Assembly (NCBI GenBank): GCA_007026445.1
Contig: VDMD01000085.1
Coordinates: forward strand, 1 to 64,000
Direction of reading: 5' to 3'
DNA: 64,000 bases
From: Schizophyllum amplum
Taxonomy: Eukaryota > Basidiomycota > Agaricomycetes > Agaricales > Schizophyllaceae
The translations under genes were made by a program, and so were the position numbers. This document shows, in pieces, positions 49,507 through 62,417 of this stretch; within the stretch, counting starts at the first letter, position 1; every line of letters begins with the position of its first letter. The notes below the pieces were generated by a model. It was not told the DNA's origin, did not search any database, and saw nothing but the letters and a program-made list of their open reading frames with translations.

Positions 49507-52500
49507 CTACCCGAACAGCCCCGAGCCAGGGAAAAACTGCGACTCACCCGCCTCATCGTCGATAGAGGCGTCGCTCATCGAGTCCTTCCGCGTGCGGCTG
49601 CTCGTGGTCATCACCGGCTCACGACCGCTCGTAATGAGGCCGCTCCCAGACGGGCGCTCGCTCTCAGCTATCGAGCCCGCCATCTCCTCGTGGAAGGAAT
49701 GGTGGAAAGGGTCGATGTCGTCGTCCGCCTCTGCAGGCTTGACGTCGTGACGTCCCGTTGACCGCATTCCGTAGCCGCTCGCATCGTACCCCTCCGCCGG
49801 TTCCATGTCCTCGTCGTCGTCCACTGAGGGCGGGCTGCGGCTGCCTGTTGGCTCGGCGCTCTGGACCATCGGATACTCGCTCCCCTCCAGCGGCAAGGGT
49901 GTACGCGCAGTGGACCCATGCGACGGCCGCGATCGGTGCGTGCGAGCATCCTCGCGAGACGACTGGCCACCAAACAACTGCTCCTCTTGTCGCCCACCGA
50001 AGAGCTGCGGCTCTTCCAATATGCCGGATTGCTGATGGCGATACTTCCCCTTCCCTTTGCTCTTCCCCTTACTCGACGCCTGTCTGGTGCTGGACCGCTC
50101 GTCTGGGTGTGCACCGCCCAACACCAGCTGTGCTTCTTCGCGCCTCGCCCTGACTGGAGGCTCGAGCACAGGTTCACGCTCAAGTGATTCGAAAAGAGCA
50201 AACACCTCCGGCCTCCTCCGCTGACCGGCGTTTTTGTCCATGCAGTAGCAGAGGTACAATGTATCCGCACTGAAAGACCTATATCAATACCATTGTCGAC
50301 CGTAGGACTCCCGGAGAAACCGAACTCACCAGTCCACCACCACGCCGACGCAAAACCTTCCCACCAGCCCCGCTACGCTGCCCACGAGCACAGCCGCACC
50401 AAGCGCCTCATTGGGCGCCCCTAGCGTATGCGCGGTAAACAAGTATGCACCCAGCGCGAATGGAAGGCACAGCGTCAGCGGCGCGAGAGTCAGGAGAGAT
50501 AAGGGAGCTAGCAGGCAATCGCAGTTAGTTTTGACATTGTATACGCGCAGACACAAGAAGGGACACTCACCATCCCCGAACCCGCCCCTCCGCGTCCTCC
50601 TTGCCCAGCCAAACATCCGGTCTCGCCGCACACCCGCGGGAGCGCCCCGATGTGTCGCGCCGGTAGGTAGCCCATGCCGTCCCGCTCCGGCATCAGCAGT
50701 CGGTGCCTCTGGCGCGTCGGTCGAGTCGCGTGCCGCATCAACCAGCGCCGCGCTCCTCCCCGCCGCCTTCCAGAACGCCTCTCCCGTCAATCCCGCATAC
50801 ACCAGCGCGTCCGCGCCCACGCCCTCGCCCACGGTCTCGAGGTACCGGACGGCCCAGGCGATGCCCGACGCCGCCATCAGGGCCACAGGCTTCAAGACAT
50901 TGGCGATAGGGTGCGTAGACATCGCACCGAGGGTGAGCCAGGCAGGCAGCCGCGACAGAATGGCCGTGACAAGTGCGAGGAAACGAAGCGCAGACAGAAG
51001 GGCACCGGCCAGGCATACTGTGCCGAGCGAGGTATGGGTAGCTCGGAAGAGCGCGGCATGAATGGTGTGGGTGGAAGGGCGGGGGCGCGGGGTTTCCCCG
51101 AAGTACCATCCTCCTACTACGCCTGCCGCCACGACGCGCAATATCCCTCTGGCTACAGCCCATGTCCAGAGCCACGCAGCGACGGCAAAGGCAAGCGCCC
51201 AGCGGGCCCAGGTGCGAACGTTCCACACGTAGCTTGCTGACTCGCTCGAGCTCCCTGTATCAATTGTCAATTCATGCCCTTTCGATTAGGGCATGCAGCG
51301 CACCTGAGTCCACCTTGCGGAAGTACCCCACAAGCAGCAATCGGAAAACGACGGTGGCGAAAGGTATAGACGCCAATAGTGCCGCCAGGAGCAGGGCTGG
51401 CGATAACGCGAGAAGGAAGGGCTCCCCTCCGACGGTGAACTCTCCTCGGGCTACTTTCGCCACGTCCCCCAGGCTGAGCGAGTCGCCAAACAACACCTCG
51501 CTGACGATCTTGAGCGTAGATGCGGCGGCGTTCAACCGCCGCGGAAGTCCGCGCAGTAGCCGGTGTGCGGTGAGGATGGCGAGACCGAGAGGGACGAGAG
51601 CGAAGAGGCGGAGTCTGGTTGGTTGGCGTAGTCGACGTGAAGAATAAGTCGTTTTGTTGTTGATATGTAGAAGTGAGGAGGCGGCGCGCGGAAAGATATC
51701 GTCAGCCACAGATAGCTTATGCGAGAGGAGCGAGTCACACACCCTACTGTTTCCCCCCACGTCTCTTCCCCATCTCCTCCAAAGCTCCCCGCAAACGCCC
51801 AAATCGCGCAAACTGCCAGAGCACCCGGCACAAAAACCTCCGTTGCCGCGAGCACCGGCCGCACAGCATAGCGTAAGGCCAGAACGTGCGCGTACGTCAG
51901 GGCTGCTGCCGCGAGTGCAGAGACGCACACAAGCGGCACCGTCCGTAACAACGTTGAGTAGGGGAATTTGGACGTTGGTGTAGACCCAGGAGGCGGCCGA
52001 GTGATATGTGCGAGGATGAGAAGGAGGAAGGCGCCAAGGAGACACGCCGAGAGGGCAGAGAGGTATGCGGCGAGCCAGGGGGCGTCGTTGTAGCGACGAC
52101 GTCCTGGAGGTAGATGGCGCGGATCAGGGAGGTGGAACGTGCCTGGGGCGCGGCCGGGAAGTAAACTGGCGGTGAGGGAGGGGGAGGGGTGCTGGGCTTC
52201 GGGGTCGGAGTGCAGCGTTGTCGCACGATTCGCACCGCCGAAGCGGTCGTCCTCTTCCACGCCGGCTAGCAGCCCGTCCTCTTCTTCGTCGTCCTCCTCT
52301 TCATCGTAATCTGGACTAGGCGCTCTGAGCGGCGAGATGTGGTGTGCGAGCCAGCCGCCGGCGCCAGCGTCCGAGTCCGCTCCTGCGCCGCGTTGCGAGC
52401 GTCCGATCAGTGGTGCGCGCACGCCGGCGGGGCTGGTGTCCTCGTCAAGGCGTAGATAGGGCCCGTCCTCGTCTTCATCTTCGTATTCGTCATGCATTGG

Positions 52501-52722
52501 CTGCGGGGTACGACCGCGACCCCCCTCCCCGCGTCGATCGTGCCTCGTGCTGGACCCAGCGCCTCGGAGGTGGGGGTCATCTAGATCGTCCAGTTCAGAT
52601 GCTGCCCTGCCGCCGCCGTCGGTGGTGAAGGAGAAGAAGAGCGGCTGGGAGGAGGATAGGCTGGCCTGCGGTGGCTGACGATTGAGGAACTGCGAGGCAT
52701 ACGCGGCGAAGGACGCCGTCAT
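49507..52722 (-). CDS. Choline-transporter-like membrane protein (CTL/PNS1 family)
   Basis: Five exons (51743-52722, 51304-51614, 50571-51254, 50330-50507, 49507-50269) encode 971 residues. CTL/PNS1 proteins are about ten-pass membrane proteins; animal members carry choline, while yeast Pns1 function is unclear. The N-terminal 200 residues are acidic and disordered (EYEDEDEDG, a D/E-rich run). Hydrophobic segments begin at about 217 (YLSALSACLLGAFLLLIL). The family signature appears as LRFLALVTAIL, VRYLE with GEAFWKAA, LGAAVLVGSVAGLVGRF and CADTLYLCYCMDKNAGQ. The cytosolic tail of about 240 residues is longer than in yeast. A 128-nt intron between exons 1 and 2 is the longest in the window and could hide a small exon. 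Confidence 0.83.
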
Positions 52723-54846
52723 GCTGGCAGTAAAGCGGGTACTGTCCGAGCTTGCGAAGGGACTGTGGTCGATGCGAACAAGGCGTCAAGCGCGTGCCGT
52801 GTCGCCGCCGCACTTGCTGTCACGGCCCTATAAGTCAGACCGCGCTCTGAGTCTGCGTTCAAGCCAATCTAGGAGATCCGTCGTCGTCTGCTGCAGCGTA
52901 AAGTTCGCTAACTGCCGACTGTGCGCTGCTGGCGATTGAGCACAGCGTGTACAGAAAAGTTTCGTGAGGGGCGGCGCTACGCGTAACCAGAGAGTATGCG
53001 TGCGGGACAAGTGAGCAGCCTGACGTAACACGTACTTACCTCGATAGACCTCGATCCGGCAGTCTGAGTTACAGTAATACTAAAGTTCGCGGCGCACCCT
53101 CTGAGTCACGTGGCCACCACGCCCTGTCAAGTATCGGACCAACAAATCTTTGAGTCAGAGACGACCCTATTCGCACTTGTAGACCTCGAGCAGCGATCTA
53201 ATCTGCGGAACACATGTACAACTGACGCTGCGATGTCCCAACTCGGCGGCTGGGGTCTCACGTTAGCCGTACATATGTGCAACACAGAGCAGGTCCGGGG
53301 GTCACACGGTGGCACTGTCCGACTCACACCGTCAGTCATTCGCGCACACGCCGGTACCAAGCCGGTACGACCAGGCGTTCGAAGTACTTACGAAAGTGTG
53401 CGAATAAGGCCAATGTCAGGCATAAACCCAGTCTCCGTGAAGAGAGGCCGGCCACGCGACGGTCCAGTGGAAACCGATACCCTCGCATAAACAGGCCGTA
53501 CACCTGCCGTACACCGCGGAGTCCGACCATTCGTGCCCACACCAGTGAAGTTTATGCAGCCACTGGTGAGATCTTGAGACGAGGGCCCGCGCGTGCGAGT
53601 CTACAGGCCTGCCGTTGCGGACCGGCATCCTTCTCTCAAAGGACTTGTGCAATGTGTGCGTGCCACGTTCCTCCCTTTGCTCGACTTATGATATGCGATA
53701 ACTCAGACTCATGTAGACTCGGGATGTTCTTTCTGCAGAAAAGCCGGGCAGTTTGGAGGTACTTACATAGACGAGCGCAAGCTGCCTCTACCCTAGGTTC
53801 GGAGCAAGCCCCGCGCTCCGGCACGCGGCGTGCCGCGTCCTCGCGGAGGCTTTTTTAATAGTCCAAAAAAGGAAGGTATACTCGCGTGCGCGCGCGTGGA
53901 GGGGCTTGATCCGAACCTACCTCTATGTACACGTCGAACCAGGGGGTTTCTGTGTGGTAGTAATTTGCAGAACACTTCGTGGTAGTATCAGTGCCTCTTA
54001 GCGACGCCATTTTGTCTCTACCCTGTAATGGCCGAACAAACCATTACACGAAGTGCCATCGTTTGTGACCTGTAGAAAGTTCACGGCCCGCGCCCCCCGG
54101 TGCATGTGCTCGCAGACCTGGGCCTGAAACGTTCAGGGACGGATTGGGACTTACGAAAATTTGGGTGACCATCTTGCCTTCCGCCGCGACGGCGCCGTAG
54201 CAGCAAACTCCAGCCTTACACTGACCCGTGGAATCGACGGCAGCACTGATACGAACGCTTACTGCCGTCTAGGCTGTCGGGTCGAAGAGCCGTCCACGCG
54301 CGTCGTTCGAGCTTGTTCGCCGGCATGGGTCGTTGAGGCATACTCACGCGTCGAAGGTGCGTTCTCACTACGACCAATCATAGCTTAAACTCACAGTCAC
54401 CTCAGCCATAGACACGACCATGAAGAAGTCAAGGTCGTTCTAGCTGGGGCTGACCGAGGGTTACATACCGTCAGAGCTCGATATGCGGCGAGTGCCGCCG
54501 CCGGCCCTCCCTTGCCTCCTCACTTACCTCTCTTCACCCTCTGCCACCTACGTAGTCTTTGATTTCAATGAATATAGGTACAGATCATTCATGGAGCTGC
54601 TGATTGTTCACGACGAGTGCGACGGTCAGCAAGGAGCGTTGAATACGGTGACTCTGCTCGGGGCAGGCGCGCGCGTTGTTGTTACGACGGCGGCGGCGTA
54701 CGTTGGGGTCGTCGGCATTCGCCAACGCCCATCAGTGGGACCTGAATGGGACCATGTGTGCTAGCAAGCGTGTAGCACTCGCGATACTACCCATAATGGT
54801 TTGTTTGGCACTTCCTGGTAATGCTCACTAGATTACTCCGTGATGT
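52723..54846. other. Gene-poor region upstream of CTL gene
   Basis: 2.1 kb with the CTL promoter at its left end and a CACGTG at 53107. The remaining open frames are short and lack motifs; nothing is assigned. Confidence 0.5.
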
Positions 54847-57800
54847 TTGCTGCCGTTACTACGTGGTAGAAAAAACACGGTTCGCAGTGTACGGGAAGGA
54901 CGCGTGCATGTCGCGTCCGAGGCCACCGTTATGGCGATATCACGCCTCGCCGACAAGGGATATGGGGCGCGTCCTATACTGCTGGCACCTACGTGCAAGC
55001 GACGGACGTGGCAGGAGGCGGCGAAGCAGATTGTGTACGCGCTCGAGGCGTGGCGACGCTCGGAGCACGGTGCTGCCAAGCACGGCCCCATCTTCAACGT
55101 GGCGTCGGACGGAGACGCTATCCGACGAGCCGCAATGTTCGTCCTGTGCATGCGAGAGGAGATACGCGAGGGGCACCCTCTCTGGGACGCGTTGCATGAG
55201 CTATTCGCTCTCGGGTTGAACTCGCGCATCGGCAAGGATAGTCTTACAATGGACTTTGATTACAAACACCTCATCAAACGTGAGTTCGAGAATACGAGAA
55301 TATTCGAGCAGCGCTGACACGTCACGTAGGGCTTTGCACATTGCTGTGCTCGAGCGAGGGCATGCTCCTCAACAACCAGCGTGTACATAAGGCGCTGCTC
55401 ACGGTCTGGTTGGAGCGTATACCCGATCGACGGTGGCCCGACACCTCTATCCTCTCCCTTCTAGAGCCTGACGACGCGCAAGATGTCACACGCGCTATGA
55501 AGCTGCTCCTGCTCATCACCGACATTCATACGATCGATGCCAGCACGCTAGACCCCACCGAGAAACAGGAGTACCGCGCCCTATGCCTTCTCGGCGAGAT
55601 GTTCGATGCATTGTTACAGCCGTTCATCAATCGGCACCTATCGATATCCCAGCAGATCACGTCGCTAGTCAAGTTTGGACACATTCTTTGCGGTCTCTAC
55701 GTGCAGAACGGCCGCTCTTTCTGCTCGAATCAGCTGTACAGCGACTTCCAATCAATGGTCAAAGCAGCCGTGCTCGTTGTGGTGAAGACTCAGAACCTCA
55801 ATGGAGATCAGAACGTCCATCTTATCCTTGAAGGAGACGATGTCCTCGAAGCCCTCTTCGGACGCATTCGCATGATCGGCGGACACTCACCCAACGCAAA
55901 CCTCATCGAGCTCCAGTATCGCTGCCAGTCCGCTATGAACCTCGATGGCACGTACGAAGTTTTTCCAGCTTGGGAGCCGCCGCGTCGCAGGCTTGCGATG
56001 GCAAATGCGCGCGATATGGACCATCTACGGCCTCCCGACTGGAAGGGCAACGTGAGAGCCTCGTCCTGCCATGTGGTTACTTGCTGGAAAGCAGGAGGCA
56101 ATGCAGGCGAGGCCACGCTGATCAAGTACGGAGTGCGAGGGAAGCCGTTCGCGCAGCGCTTCGCAGAGCCGGAGACCTGTCTCATGCATCCTTTCGGTGG
56201 GAAGTACCCCGCCATCTCAAACGAGGTCGACCAGTCCATGTCCGAGCTGTCATCCGACTCTGCTCCCGCAGATGGTGGTCTCTCTGAGCAGTTCGGTGAT
56301 TCACCCTCATCCCTCTTCGACTTCGATTTCGATCAGATCGTCGCGGAAGAGTACGCGGCACGCGCGGCTGCTGAAGCGTTAGGTCCGCCCTCTGCTCTGG
56401 CTCAAATCAACGATGCAGGGAAGATGGTTACAAGCAGAGCGCCATCGCGGCGTACTTCGCGACCGGGACCGACAATCACAAGAGCCACGACCGCGTGTCA
56501 CGCGTCCGAGGTCGTCGGGAGACGATGGCCTCCTGTTCAAGCTTGGCGGTCTTTTTGCGACACTTATTTCACCCAACGGACAGGATCTGGCTCTTGTCGT
56601 CGCAAAGGCCACCGTGATCAAGCGCAGAACGGGGCTTACAGCGCGTTCCGAAAACCTCCCCTCTGCGCCCATAGCCGAGATCGCGCTCCCGTCGTCCGTA
56701 TACACCGTAACAGCGCAAGTCCTGTCTCTCCATCCCCTCGACACAGTGGGCTCCGCTTGGGTTTGGGACGGAACATTCGTTCGCTTCTCGACGTCCGCCA
56801 AACGCAAACTCGGTGGCAACCTAGCGGTGGAGGGATCTGGTCCAACGCAAAGTCGCGAAGTGACCTTCTCCGTACCCGGCGGCTTGCTCAAGTCACTCGA
56901 CTACCAACAGATCGAGTCTCACGAGCTTCCTGACGACATCTTGGGTCCAGCTTTCGAGCTAGAATCAACGTGGATCGTTGACCGTGCCACACAGCTTGCG
57001 TGACGCGTCCGCGTGGTCAGGAATTTGGGAGGTCATCAGGAAGAACAAGGACCTGCAGAGTCATATTCCTATCTTTCACAACGCGCTCGGGTCCTGCCCT
57101 TACACCGTGCCCCGATCTACAGGTAAGTCACTATGGCATCTGTGACCGTTTCTCTTGCACGTTGTTAATTATCTGCCGCCACAGCGCTTCCTGCGGGTTT
57201 GTCGTGGTCCGCGCCTGCGATCGGTGCCGGCGTCGCACTCAAGACCAATAAAAAGCCGTGCAGAATATGTGGCCAGCTCGACGTGAAGGATGTTGACCGA
57301 CAAAAGCACGTCGGTATACATATACTTAAGTCTCGATTGCGAGTGCAGGATGATAGCGCTAAAGTCGAGGTAAACAAGCTCTTACCATCCACGATGACTG
57401 GCTTATACCCTCATAGATGTCGCGCTCTTATCCATGTGGGTTCTGCGGAATCATGTCGTGCCCTGTGGCCATCAAGGGCGGAAGCGTTGACTCGGCCTGC
57501 CCACATACGTACGGATTCAGGACAAAGGAGGGAGGAGAATATCGAGAAAAGCGACCATGCACCAATGTACCCGTGAAGTGCCCGCTGTGCGGGGAGACGC
57601 ACTGGAAGTACAACTTCCCGCAGCATTTCACGGATCGGCATCCGTCTTGGGCGTCACAGCCCGAGATCGACGCGACATTCGAATCCAAGATACGCGTGGA
57701 GGTGGCGGAACAGCTCTCCTTGGGCATTCCGGAGGAGATGGTCATCCTATGGCCGCCACAGCGTGCTGGCGCGACGCCCAGTGCCACCGTCGGCGCGAGC

Positions 57801-57863
57801 CATGTGCCTCCCACCTCACCGAGCCATGGGGACAAAGAAAATGTACCACCAAGCCGCGACTAG
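54847..57863 (+). pseudogene. Decayed transposon-type gene (P-element/THAP9-like core, zinc-binding tail)
   Basis: Recognisable blocks in order are SEATVMAISRLAD, PILLAPTCK, HGPIFNVASDGDAIRRAA, LTMDFDYKHLIKRLC (split by an intron at 55280-55329), LEGDDVLEALFGRIRMIGGH, LRPPDWKGN and a Cys-rich end (PCRICGQ, HVGIHIL, PCGFCG, PVKCPLCGETHWKYNF, HFTDRHPSW) with introns near 57122-57183 and 57370-57416. I know this architecture as a large, repeated Agaricomycete family of transposon-like proteins; the D/DYKH core suggests P-element-type relatives, which is inference. The frame breaks near 56410-56430, 56500-56525 and 56985-57000, and the N-terminal part of such proteins is missing. I read it as a 5'-truncated relic. 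Confidence 0.65.
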
Positions 57864-58471
57864 TATTATTTCGTAGTACATCGTATCCAATTCATATACA
57901 GCAGGTGTCGCGGTCTACATAGCTCGAGCAGAGCGCGGCGCGTTCAGCAGGACAGACGCTTGTCGCTCGATTCAAATCTGGCGATCTCTCCAAAAATGGG
58001 ATGGCATGCGTGATGGACCATCAGAATCCAGGCCTTACTCCACCGCACGCGAGACTCCACTTATCCAAGATCCAACGATCTGCTACCTCTTGCCTTTCGC
58101 GCCGACCGCTGACAGGGGCCTGCCCGACCTCGTCAACACTCAGCGCAAGCGGTCGATTCCGCTTGGACACATGACGGTTATCGCAGTACTGTGGTGGGCC
58201 GGTTCCGCCTGCCTAATCCGGATTCCGGAGCTAACTTAGCTCACGCTGATGCGCGCTGAGCGGCTGCGCGGCAAAAAAGCACAACTACCATCTTGTCGAG
58301 GGTCCGGATGAGGTCTATACAATTGCCTGCGTTTATGCTGGAGCATCCTGCAGTCAACATTCACAGGACAGGCCTCTATATAAGTGGGCTGGAAGATGTG
58401 TAGATTCTCACTGAGCCTTCCCTCTACTGCCCACCGGAAGATTCACCGTACAAATAAGGTTGCGGCAGTTG
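57864..58471. other. Intergenic region, relic to zinc-finger gene
   Basis: 608 bp containing the likely promoter and 5' UTR of the zinc-finger gene; an additional 5' exon could lie at 58399-58460. No other feature is seen. Confidence 0.5.
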
Positions 58472-60537
58472 ATGTGCGCGAACACGTGCCATCAACGGCG
58501 TTTGCCGGGCTCAGTCCGGCCCTCCTACCCTTCTGTCCTCAGCAACCCATTCGATACCAACACGTCGCTAGCCCAGCATAGCGAGCTGTTTCCACCTGTT
58601 GGGGTCACGAACTCACCGTTTGACATTGGTGCAACACAGCCACGCCACGACGAAAGCGCTCTCATCTCTCACAGTCATGAGGTTCCTCATGTCAATGGTC
58701 TCTCTGTCAGGCCAAACCGTCAGGAGTCCCTATGGAGCGGTGATCTGCTTCCCTGTATCCCGCATACCGTGACTACGGGCGGGTATCAAGCGGGCGAGAA
58801 CTGGAATGTCCCAAATGGCGGTAGGGGCTATGGGTGCATGTTTCTTCCTTTATTGATGCGCAAACCTTTTCAGACGGTCATAGCTTGACGCTCCAGGAAA
58901 GCTGGACCGACGAGCGCGTGGCGATGGATCTGTCTCGTGAAATTTTCTCTGGTGCGTCTTTCTGAATATGGCGACCAACGGTTAGTCGAGTATTGATGCA
59001 GGAGGCTTGACTTCAGATGCCTCCGACTCTTGGCGTTTTTTCTCTTCTAGTACCGTCAGTCATCACAGCCTCCAGCCGTATACGTCCAACACTGCAGCGG
59101 TCCCTGTCTCAACGTTGTCACGGTCTTCTTGGCTCCCTTGTGAGGGAACAGCGACGAGTCAAGGCCGGTATTCGGATGCTAAGACTGGTCGTACGTATTT
59201 CTTCTCTTCAAGTGATTGTAAGCTGCTAAGATGCGCTAAAGTCCCCGCCGGCCTCGACCACGGTACTCAGGTCATGGAGGGTTATCAAAGTACAGCTTTG
59301 GATACGCTTATCACGCCAGGTGGGTCAGCCAAAAACAAAAGCAAAGTAGTAGCCCCGTGCTGAACAAGGGTATAGGTAGTAGTGCTGCTGACATCGCGGG
59401 ACGCTCGATAGCTTCACCCAACATCTATGGCGATATCCAGGCAGCTGAGCCGCCCGGAGCGACCTTTCCTACCAGTGCACATCTGCTTTCGGACAACTCC
59501 ATTGTGCTCAATTCTTGTTGGGACGGAGGTCAGTGATCTGAATGTTCAGAGCATGGCACGACTAACTTTGAGCACCAGTCTACTCGAATAACTTTGACTG
59601 TGGTGGGCAGCTCGGCGAGATGGATGGGCGTATGCCGACGAACGCCTCTGATGCATCTTTTCAAGCGATTCTCGGTGCGTTTCGTCCCACATTGCATGCG
59701 ACTCTCTGGTGATTACCAGAAATATGTTTGCGCTTTCAGATACTATCGATTTGAGCCGAATCGACCCCTTTGCCGTTGACGGTGGTTCCGACGAGCGATC
59801 GGGTTCGGCGCACCCGATAGCCCAGCGCAGAGATATCTTGAGCAGCGACGGTCGGTGGTGCGATCTTGTAGTTTGCACCGTCGCTCATGTGGACATCAGT
59901 TCCCGAAGGCCATCATCTCGAGTCTCAAGCCACCAGCATCCACGACAGTGCTATGGGCAACTCACTCATCGCAGATGGTATGTCTCAGACGTCTGTCGCG
60001 GTGGCCTCACGGTGATTGGCGCTGATCCTCGCCGCAGGTGGTACTGACCTCAGTTCTGGTCGGAGACCTCACCTGACCCATTCCAAAGGGGGCTGTCATA
60101 TTGCGCGGCAGACCTTGTCGTCCTCCGGGCCTCCCTCAGTAGAGTCCTTCGCGACTAGTGCTATCTTGGCTGTCGATGCCCCAGAGCCGGGGCCGGACGC
60201 GTTGGGCTTGGAGATAGGCAGCTCAGCTCGAAGGGCGGCAGCGGCTCGTCGTCGCGGTCCCAACGCCTCTATCGTCGCAAGTTGCCACTGTGGAACTACC
60301 TTCACGGGGAAATATAGCTATGACAGTGTGTACTAGTCCTCGCTCACTGCTCATCGGTGATTCACAGGGCTCTTTACAGACCACTTGAAGATCCACGAGC
60401 GAAAGTTGAAATATGCTTGCAGCGCTTCTGGCTGCACGTCGCGATTCAACACTCGCGGGAATCTCACATCGCACGAACGGCGTTGTCGGAGGGTACTTAT
60501 CGAGAAGCTTTCTCGCCCCGGCCCTTCGACGGCCTAG
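58472..60537 (+). CDS. C2H2-type zinc-finger protein, probable transcription factor
   Basis: Ten exons (58472-58820, 58874-58951, 59017-59187, 59242-59319, 59376-59528, 59579-59674, 59740-59850, 59900-59977, 60038-60325, 60380-60537) encode 519 residues. All nine introns are in phase 1, eight of them splitting a codon after G. Two zinc fingers sit at the C-terminus: C454-x-C456-x12-H469-x3-H473, with only one residue between the cysteines, and C481-x4-C486-x12-H499-x3-C503, a CCHC form. The linker HERKLKYACS is as in DNA-binding fingers. The first 430 residues are Ser/Asp-rich and disordered, fitting an activation region. The start is uncertain; an extra 5' exon is possible. Automatic prediction would likely miss this gene because no exon exceeds 350 nt. 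Confidence 0.78.
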
Positions 60538-61231
60538 TTCGACTGCCATACCATCCTCGTGAGTTAGATCGTACAATGAACTTCTCTATGCTCATTCCCT
60601 TGCTCATTCCACTGGGATAGGCTCGACGTGCCTGTACAATACTGGAAACACTATCCCCGGTGACTTACACCTGCCTCTCTTGCCTCTAGAATCTGCCCGA
60701 CTACCAGGCTATTGAAACAGCTATCATTTATTTACTAGTACTCTGGTCTGCTTTGCTATTGTCGAAATGCTATCCCGATACCCACATCCCACTTGTGCTA
60801 CCACGGCCAACAGACGACGATCACAGCCATGCATGTTCCACTCCTCGAGCCGCTCCTTCATCCTTTCCTAAGTCCAAGTTGACGCGCCCCGTCGACACTG
60901 AGTACCATCGAGACCTGTTCAGCGGTGCGCCCTCGACCACCAGCGCTTGTCCTCCGCCCTCGTCACATCGCAATCGTGAAGCAGAAATCGAATAATCAAC
61001 GACGCGAAGATGGCGACAAGTCTGGCGTCTGCAGACTGCCGCTTCCAGTTACCCAATGTCATGACCCTACCGGCCATTTCTCCTGGAAAATTGCAAGCAG
61101 AAAGTGTCCTAGATGCCAAATGATCTCGAGCAGATTCGACTCTAGATGGTCAGGAACCTTCGTTATATCATACTGTCGAATAATAAGTACAATGTGCTAG
61201 AATACAGATGTCCATGGTTCTTTTGTATGGA
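60538..61231. other. Convergent intergenic region
   Basis: 694 bp between the stops of the zinc-finger and DUF3429 genes; nothing recognised. Confidence 0.55.
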
Positions 61232-62417
61232 TTACTCCTTCTTCTCTCCTTCCGCGGCCTCGCCCTCGCTTCCACCCTCCCCTTCACTCGCCTCACTCTT
61301 CCCCTCCTCCTCCGCATCACGCTTCTTCAAGACCACGAACGCCTCGTCGCTTCCGCCAGCCTCATCTGCGAGGACAGTGGTGATGGGCGCGTCAGCGGGG
61401 AGTGCGCGAACGTTCTCGCTGTTGCCTGCATAAGTGTCAGCGCTGCGCGCTGGGTCAAGAACAGGGTCTTGACTCACCCTTCTTCTGCAAAAGCTCTCTG
61501 CGCTCTTCCCTCAACTCATCCAGCTCATGACTGACCAGCCCGTGGCCGCCGACAGGACCCCACCAAGAGGTGGCAGCGACGGACCCGATGATGCAGGTAC
61601 CGACAAGGAAAGAGAGGTAGAACCGGTACTGCGAGTACCATCTCGGAGCTGCTCGAGAGTAAGCAAGCAACGCAACCAGCTAGTGACGCATACACTCACT
61701 CCATCCGTTCCCGGTCGCCTTCCAGTCTGCCCACCACATCCCCGTGAAGCCGAACCACTGCACCAAAAGAGCCATGACTGGGTCCAGCGCGAGCGTCGGC
61801 CAGGCATATAGCACGGGGGCAGCACCCAGAGCAAGGCGCGCGTATCCCTTCTTCCCTCCGTATTCGGCGAACTCCATTCCCCAGTGCAGCGCGCCGAGGA
61901 AGCTGAGCATGACAGCGCCGTATGTCGCCTGCACCTGCAGCGCCTGGTGTAGGATGGTGATCGCGAGTCCGGGATCCATACCCGCACCCGCGCCAGCGGC
62001 AGCGAGCCCGGCCTGTCTGGCGAGGTATCCAGTAGCGACTGAGGCGCCAACGTACGGGAGACCGCCTGCCAGGCCAAAGACCATCACGGGCTTCGGTACC
62101 GTTCCAGCGACGCGTGCAGTGGTGGAGAGGAAGCTGGCATCGGTGGGGGCGACGGTGTCTGCATTGGTGCCGTAGTTTGCACCGGCGATGGCTTTAGCTA
62201 CGTCGCCGCCTGCGTTGCCGAGCTCCTCCTTGACATTGAGCGCAGCCTGGTCGAGGGACTGCGAGCCGGGTTTGTTGGATATGGAGGACGCGACGGTGCG
62301 AGGGGAGGATGTGGTGATCGGGCGAGCTAGACGAGTGAAAGCGAGGGGAGCGACTGGCGCGAAAGACGACGCGCGCAATGAGGGCGCGGTGCGAGCGGCG
62401 AGGGTGCGGATAATCAT
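61232..62417 (-). CDS. Mitochondrial DUF3429 membrane protein
   Basis: Three exons (61700-62417, 61478-61648, 61232-61425) encode 360 residues. An Arg/Ser-rich presequence (MIIRTLAARTAPSLRASSF) predicts mitochondrial import. The DUF3429 (TMEM69-like) core has GLAGGLPYVGASVA, YGAVMLSFLGALHWGMEF, ALGAAPVLYAWPTL and WFGFTGMWWADW, with about five membrane segments ending at YLSFLVGTCIIGS. The acidic tail is Glu/Gly-rich. The role of the family is not established; an inner-membrane location is inferred. Confidence 0.85.

Noticed and set aside
57955..58000. Possible tRNA T-loop (TTCAAAT)
   Set aside because: The flanking bases do not form a T stem and no acceptor or anticodon arm is present.
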